A stretch of DNA of 64,000 nt from Pseudonocardia sp. MH-G8 (GTDB lineage Bacteria; Actinomycetota; Actinomycetes; Mycobacteriales; Pseudonocardiaceae). Under the pieces are notes generated by a model that ran no database searches, was not told the origin of the DNA, and was given only the letters and a program-made list of their open reading frames with translations. The stretch covers positions 496,001 through 560,000 of the forward strand of contig NZ_NKYF01000001.1 in assembly GCF_002262885.1 (NCBI RefSeq), in the 5' to 3' direction. Positions 59,971-64,000 of this stretch are shown here, piece after piece. How positions within the stretch are numbered: position 1 is the stretch's first letter; each line of letters begins with the position of its first letter. Made by a program: the position numbers and the translations under genes.

Positions 59971-61577
59971 TCCGGCACCCTCCACACCTCGTCCCACCGG
60001 ATCGGGCTGTTGACGACGATCGGCGGGACCTTCGTGGTCAGCCCCGGCCCGTACACCCCCTCCGTCGCGAGGTTCGCCGGGGCGAACGCGAGGCCGAACG
60101 GTGCGTACGCGTTCTCCGCGATGTGCCGGCCGGCCTCGGCGTAGAGCCGGTCCCGCTCCGCCGGGTCGAGGCTGGCGGCCGCCGTGTCGAGCAGGCTGTC
60201 GAGCTCCGGGTCCTGCACGCCCGTGAACGGGGAGTCCGAGCGGAAGCGGAAGGCCACCCCGACCCCGGCGGCCGGATCCCAGGCGCCCGCGGTCTGCAGC
60301 ATCGACTGCCACTGGCCGGAGTTGAACTCCTGCACCAGCGTCGACAGCTCGAACGACTCGATGTGGACGGTGATCCCGGCTTCCTGCCACTGGGTCTGCA
60401 GCGCGGTCATGACCTGCTCGGCCACGTAGTTGCCGAGCGTGCCGAGGTTCACGGTGAGCCCGCCGAGCTCGGTCACCAGCTGCCGCGCGCGCTCGGGGTC
60501 GTGCGCCGGGTAGCCCTCGACGGTCTCGTGGTGGAACAGCCCGCCGGGCCCGGTGAACATCTGGCTCACCGGGTACAGCCCCCGGAACAGGCCCTGCGAG
60601 ATCGCCTGGAAGTCGGTGGCGTGGTAGATCGCCTCCCGGGCCCGGGGGTCGTCGAACGGCGGGGCCAGTGTGTTGAGCTGCACCACGTAGGGCGACGTCG
60701 CAGGCTGCACGGTGACGTTGATCCGGCCGCCCTCCTGCGCCTGCTCCAGCAGCGGGGTCGTGTTGAGGCCCTCGTAGGCCTGTGCCTGCCCGGCGAGCAG
60801 TGCCTGGTAGGCGGGCTGGTCGCCACCGATCGACTGGAAGGTCAGGCGGTCGAGGTAGGGCAGGCCCTCCGCGAAGTACTCCGGGTTGCGCTCGAGCACG
60901 AGCTCGGAGCTGAGCTGGTTGGAGACCACCGTGAACGGGCCCGCCGCCACCGGCGTGATCGCGAACTGCTCCTCGCCCAGCTGTTCCAGCGCGGTCGGCG
61001 AGGCGATCCAGTTGACGTTCGTGACGGGGAAGGCGTTGATCACCGCCGCGAACGGCCGCGTGAACCGCAGCACGACGGTGCGCGGCCCGTCGGTGGTGAT
61101 GCCGTTCTCGGCGAGCGGCCACGTCGGGGAGCAGGTGCACGGTGAGTCGATCGCGCGGCGGAAGTTGAACGCGACCGCCTCGGCGTCGAAGGCCGTGCCG
61201 TCGGTGAACCGCAGCCCCTCGCGGAGCGTGATCCGCACGGTGCGGCCGTCGTCGAGCAGCTCGTAGCCCTCGGCCTGGTGGGGCACGACCTCGGCGTCGC
61301 TGCCGTCGTCGTTCGCCTGCAGCTGGAACAGGCCGCCGTAGATCGCGCTCATCTGCGAGATGTTGGCGCCGCCGGTGGTGTTCGTGGCCGGGTCGAGACC
61401 CGTCGGCCAGCTGCCCGCGAAGGCGGTGTCCTCGAGGACGGTGATCTCCCCGCCCCGCTGCGGCGGACCCGCCGGCGCGGCGGTGACGTCGCCCGCCCCG
61501 CCCCCGCCGCCCCCGCACGCCGCGAGCACCAGGAGCGCGGCCAGGAGCAGGGACACCTCGTGCATGCGTCGTCTCAC
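59967..61577 (-). CDS. Oligopeptide-type ABC solute-binding lipoprotein (system 2)
   Basis: A 536-residue SBP family 5 lipoprotein with a short signal (LLLAALLVLAAC21) and a poly-Gly linker. DTAFAGSWPTGLDPATNTTGGANISQMSAIYGGLF and TVRITLREGLRFTDGTAFDAEAVAFNFRRAID are family core motifs. A local SPCTCSP with two close Cys at about 144-149 is unusual in an exported protein. It is the first gene of the long minus-strand cluster, facing the two-component genes. Start GTG 61577 has GGGAG upstream. Confidence 0.92.
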   Translation of the reverse strand: MRRRMHEVSLLLAALLVLAACGGGGGGAGDVTAAPAGPPQRGGEITVLEDTAFAGSWPTGLDPATNTTGGANISQMSAIYGGLFQLQANDDGSDAEVVPHQAEGYELLDDGRTVRITLREGLRFTDGTAFDAEAVAFNFRRAIDSPCTCSPTWPLAENGITTDGPRTVVLRFTRPFAAVINAFPVTNVNWIASPTALEQLGEEQFAITPVAAGPFTVVSNQLSSELVLERNPEYFAEGLPYLDRLTFQSIGGDQPAYQALLAGQAQAYEGLNTTPLLEQAQEGGRINVTVQPATSPYVVQLNTLAPPFDDPRAREAIYHATDFQAISQGLFRGLYPVSQMFTGPGGLFHHETVEGYPAHDPERARQLVTELGGLTVNLGTLGNYVAEQVMTALQTQWQEAGITVHIESFELSTLVQEFNSGQWQSMLQTAGAWDPAAGVGVAFRFRSDSPFTGVQDPELDSLLDTAAASLDPAERDRLYAEAGRHIAENAYAPFGLAFAPANLATEGVYGPGLTTKVPPIVVNSPIRWDEVWRVPE

Positions 61578-61920
61578 ACGGACTCCCGTTTCGGTAGCGA
61601 TCTCCTGCGTCGGTCGGGATGCGCCAGGGCCGGTTCAGCGTGGGAGAACCGGCCGTCGGGCGTGCAGGGCCATTTCGTCGGACGGAAGACATGTTGTGAC
61701 CTACGCCGCCCCCACGACGCCCGGCCTGCGCCACCGCGCCTCCGATGCATCGACGATGCGACATATGTCCTGGCTCACGGGCGCCGTTGTGGCCGACCTC
61801 GGCCCGTGGTCGCCGAAGCCTTGTGACAGGGCCTGCGCAATGACAAGACTGGGGCGGTCTCCGGTCGCGCCGGCGAGAGGCCCGCCGGGCGCGGGCAGGA
61901 CGCTGGACGAAGGAGTCGGC
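61578..61920. other. Divergent regulatory region between the import cluster and the kinase gene
   Basis: 343 bp without a gene. An 8-bp-arm inverted repeat (GCCGGTTC 61629-61636; GAACCGGC 61646-61653, 9-base spacer) lies nearest the binding-protein gene. At 61747-61769 two palindromes adjoin: GCATCG-A-CGATGC (61747-61759) and GACATATGTC (61760-61769). These are candidate sites for the adjacent LuxR-type regulator; no sigma consensus was recognised. Confidence 0.5.
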
Positions 61921-63189
61921 GTGACGGAAAGGGTGATCGAAGCCGGAACCGGGTGCCCGGTGTCGGTGGCGCAGTGCCCCGAGTGCGGGGGGTCGGTCGG
62001 CCCGGCCGTCGAGGACGCGTGGCGCGGGCAGCGGCGGCTCGTGGCGATCGCACGGGCGGCGTCGAGCGTCGCGGACGCGGCGTCGCTGTCGGTCACCCTC
62101 GACGTGGTCGCGCACGAGGTGGTCCAGGCCGAGCACATCGCGGCCGTGCAGATCCTGCGCGTCGAGGGCGGCACCATGCGCGTCGTCGGCAAGGCGGGCT
62201 TCACCGACGCGGAGGACTTCACCGAGCGGTTCGAGGAGTGCCGCAGGCTCGGCGCGCGGATGATGTTCGTCGAGGCGTTCGCCACGCGGCGGCGCATCGT
62301 GGTGGCCCACCGCAAGGCCGCCGTGCTCGACGACCCCAAGTGGGGACCGCTGCACGGCATCATGGGAGCGCCGGCCTGGGACAGCTTCGCCGCCGTCCCG
62401 CTCGTGGTGCGCGGCCGCGCCGTCGGCGTGCTGAACGCGTTCTACGCGCCCGGCGAGATCCCCGGACCGGCCGCGCTGGAGTTCCTCGAGGCGATGGCCG
62501 ACCAGGCCGCCACGGCCGTCGACTCCGCCGACCTGCTCGCCCGGTCCCGCCACGACGCGCAGCTCGCCGAGCGCGCCCGGCTGGCCCGCGAGCTGCACGA
62601 CTCGGTGGTGCAGCAGGTCTTCTCGATGCGCATGCAGGCGAAGGCCCTGCGCGCGCAGGTCGAACCCGGGCGCACGAGCAGCCCCGAGCGGGTGCGCGGG
62701 GTCGCCGACGAGCTGCTGGACCTCGCGCAGAACGCGCTCGCCGACCTGCGCGGCCTGGTCCTGCAACTGCATCCCGTCGAGCTGCTCGAGAACGGGCTCG
62801 CGGGCGCCGTGCGCCACCACGCCCGCTCCGTGCAGACCGCGTCCGGCCTGCGGGTCGACGTCGACGCCGACGACCCCGCCGAGCTGCCGACCGAGCTGCA
62901 GGAGGACCTCTACCGCATCGTGCAGGAGGCGCTGCACAACGTGGTGAAGCACGCGGGCGCCTCGCAGGCTTCGGTGCGGATCCGGGCGGACGCCCCGTCG
63001 GAGGGGGGCCAGGTGCTGGTGGAGGTGTCCGACGACGGCAGCGGCCTCGCCGCGGGTCAACGGCGGGCCGACTCGCTCGGGCTGGTCTCGATGCAGGAAC
63101 GGGCACAACGTTGGGGAGGGCTGATGGAGATCGGCAACGACGGGCGGGGATGCCGGGTGCGGGTGCGGGTACCGGGCGGTGGACGGTGA
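61921..63189 (+). CDS. GAF-domain sensor histidine kinase (NarL type)
   Basis: A 422-residue cytoplasmic kinase. The N-terminus has C12 and the C19-P-E-C22 pair (AQCPECGG), then a GAF domain (about 38-205), the phosphoacceptor box with His226 in ARELHDSVVQQVFSM, and an HATPase_c domain (EALHNVVKHAGA; VSDDGSGLA; GLVSMQERAQRWGG). No membrane helices, so it senses an internal signal. The CxxC could respond to redox state or bind metal. GTG 61921 has GGAG 7 bases upstream. It overlaps the response regulator gene as GTGA and is divergent from the import cluster. Confidence 0.92.
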   Translation: MTERVIEAGTGCPVSVAQCPECGGSVGPAVEDAWRGQRRLVAIARAASSVADAASLSVTLDVVAHEVVQAEHIAAVQILRVEGGTMRVVGKAGFTDAEDFTERFEECRRLGARMMFVEAFATRRRIVVAHRKAAVLDDPKWGPLHGIMGAPAWDSFAAVPLVVRGRAVGVLNAFYAPGEIPGPAALEFLEAMADQAATAVDSADLLARSRHDAQLAERARLARELHDSVVQQVFSMRMQAKALRAQVEPGRTSSPERVRGVADELLDLAQNALADLRGLVLQLHPVELLENGLAGAVRHHARSVQTASGLRVDVDADDPAELPTELQEDLYRIVQEALHNVVKHAGASQASVRIRADAPSEGGQVLVEVSDDGSGLAAGQRRADSLGLVSMQERAQRWGGLMEIGNDGRGCRVRVRVPGGGR

Positions 63190-63896
63190 GCACGGCGGTG
63201 TCGGACACCTCGGCGTCGGGAACGGGAGCCCCGGGCTCGGACGTCATCGGCGTGCTGGTCGTCGACGACCACGCCGTGGTGCGCCGCGGCCTGTCCGCCT
63301 ACCTCGAGAGCGCCGACGGGATCCAGGTCGTCGACGAGGCGGTGGACGGCGAGGACGCGCTCGTGCGGCTCCGGCGCCTGGCCGTCGAGGATCGGCTCCC
63401 CCATGTCGTGCTCATGGATGTGCTGATGCCGCGGATGGACGGCATCACCGCGATCGGCGCCGTCCTCGCCGCGTACCCCGAGCTGCGGGTGGTCGTCCTG
63501 ACCAGCTTCGGCGAGCTCGAGCGCGTGCAGGCCGCACTACAGGCCGGGGCCGCGGGGTACCTGCTCAAGGACGCCGACCCGGACGAGGTCGCCGCCGCGA
63601 TCCGCTCCGCGCACCGGGGCGAGGTGCACCTCGACCCGGCCGTCGCCGGGCGCCTGACCCGCCACCTGGTGTCCCCGCCCACCGGGCTCGCAGCGCTCAC
63701 CGCACGGGAGCGCACCATCCTCGCGCTCGTGGCTCGCGGCCTGTCCAACCGCCAGATCGCCGCCGAGCTCTACATCAGCGAGCGGACCGCGCGCACCCAC
63801 GTGAGCCACGTGCTCACGAAGCTGCAGCTGTCCTCCCGCACCCAGGCCGCGCTCGTCGCGATCCGGGAGGGGTTGATCCCCCCGCCCAGCGCGTGA
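63186..63896 (+). CDS. NarL/LuxR-family response regulator
   Basis: A 236-residue regulator. The receiver domain has the acidic pocket D27-D28 (VVDDHAVVRRG), phosphoacceptor Asp78 (LMDVLMPRMDG) and a conserved Lys in GYLLKDADPDE. The LuxR helix-turn-helix at about 170-225 reads LTARERTILALVARGLSNRQIAAELYISERTARTHVSHVLTKL. A ~20-residue Ser/Gly-rich leader precedes the receiver. It is co-translated with the GAF kinase. The likely target is the divergent import cluster and possibly this pair itself. Confidence 0.94.
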   Translation: MSTAVSDTSASGTGAPGSDVIGVLVVDDHAVVRRGLSAYLESADGIQVVDEAVDGEDALVRLRRLAVEDRLPHVVLMDVLMPRMDGITAIGAVLAAYPELRVVVLTSFGELERVQAALQAGAAGYLLKDADPDEVAAAIRSAHRGEVHLDPAVAGRLTRHLVSPPTGLAALTARERTILALVARGLSNRQIAAELYISERTARTHVSHVLTKLQLSSRTQAALVAIREGLIPPPSA

Positions 63897-63942
63897 CGCG
63901 ACCGCCCCACCACATCCCGGCAGGCGACCAACGGAGGTGCCC

Positions 63943-64000
63943 ATGACGGTGATCCCCGAAGCCCCGCAGACAGCCCGTGCAGACTCGGCGGACGGGTCCC
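63943..64000 (+). CDS. Start of an unidentified gene, cut by the window edge
   Basis: An ATG at 63943 preceded by GGAGG 6 bases upstream opens a frame of 19 codons (MTVIPEAPQTARADSADGS) that runs off the window. It lies 46 bp after the response regulator on the same strand. Too little is present to name it; composition is that of a disordered N-terminus. Confidence 0.55.
   Translation, partial: MTVIPEAPQTARADSADGS

Noticed and set aside
61600-63108. Long minus-strand frame continuing from the permease gene at 58969 through the kinase gene
   Set aside because: Only the part from 59970 downwards matches a DppB permease; the rest is opposite the kinase and lies in the wrong frame for the binding protein.

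Overview
The window is very GC-rich, gene-dense DNA with many GTG starts and 4-bp ATGA/GTGA gene junctions. Its gene content is typical of an actinobacterium: a sigJ-type ECF factor, an ECF sigma/DGPF pair, a VapBC module, Nur-type nickel boxes, a pob/pca pathway with an IclR regulator, and an SCO4226-like protein. A Pseudonocardia-like member of the Pseudonocardiales is my best guess (inference; no rRNA or marker gene is present). No tRNA, rRNA, CRISPR array, transposase or phage gene was seen.

Left part (1-20 kb): a DedA fragment and metallo-hydrolase; a broken MFS gene; a serine hydrolase divergent from an ECF41-type sigma factor, with matching sigma promoters in the shared intergenic region; phosphofructokinase; two MFS exporters that overlap tail to tail; a thioesterase divergent from an HxlR regulator; a VOC protein and an alpha/beta hydrolase; a 1,873-residue single-chain acyl-CoA carboxylase; a GH3 hexosaminidase; VapBC; a xi-class GST; and small proteins.

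Middle (20-32 kb): aromatic catabolism. pobA-pcaH-pcaG lies divergent to an IclR regulator, with a CYP199-like P450 about 2.4 kb further on. Together they suggest 4-methoxybenzoate to 4-hydroxybenzoate to protocatechuate to ring opening. Next come a formamidase, an SDR, an epoxide hydrolase, and a DGPF/ECF42 pair with its own promoter motif.

Right part (32-64 kb): mostly import. Cluster 1 (32.7-37.9 kb, + strand) is a NifU-like CxxC protein, a fused CGSC protein and a TctCAB tricarboxylate-type transporter. Then come nikABCDE (- strand) and sodF (+ strand), with Nur-like boxes at both ends of the nik block. Cluster 2 (61.6-44.1 kb, - strand) is about 18 closely packed genes: two oligopeptide-type ABC systems, one Ssu/Tau-type ABC system, an isomerase-like protein, an SDR, and a split version of the same CGSC enzyme set seen in cluster 1. 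A GAF histidine kinase/LuxR regulator pair faces away from cluster 2 and probably controls it.

The intergenic DNA is unusually rich in palindromic and tandem repeats of several families. They include a 21-bp-period array at three loci, hairpins with compensatory changes, an 18-bp GATC-N10-GTAC motif present six times, and an 18-20-bp-arm hairpin found at two loci. The most interesting possible new system is the CGSC enzyme set, found twice with different importers and once as a gene fusion.
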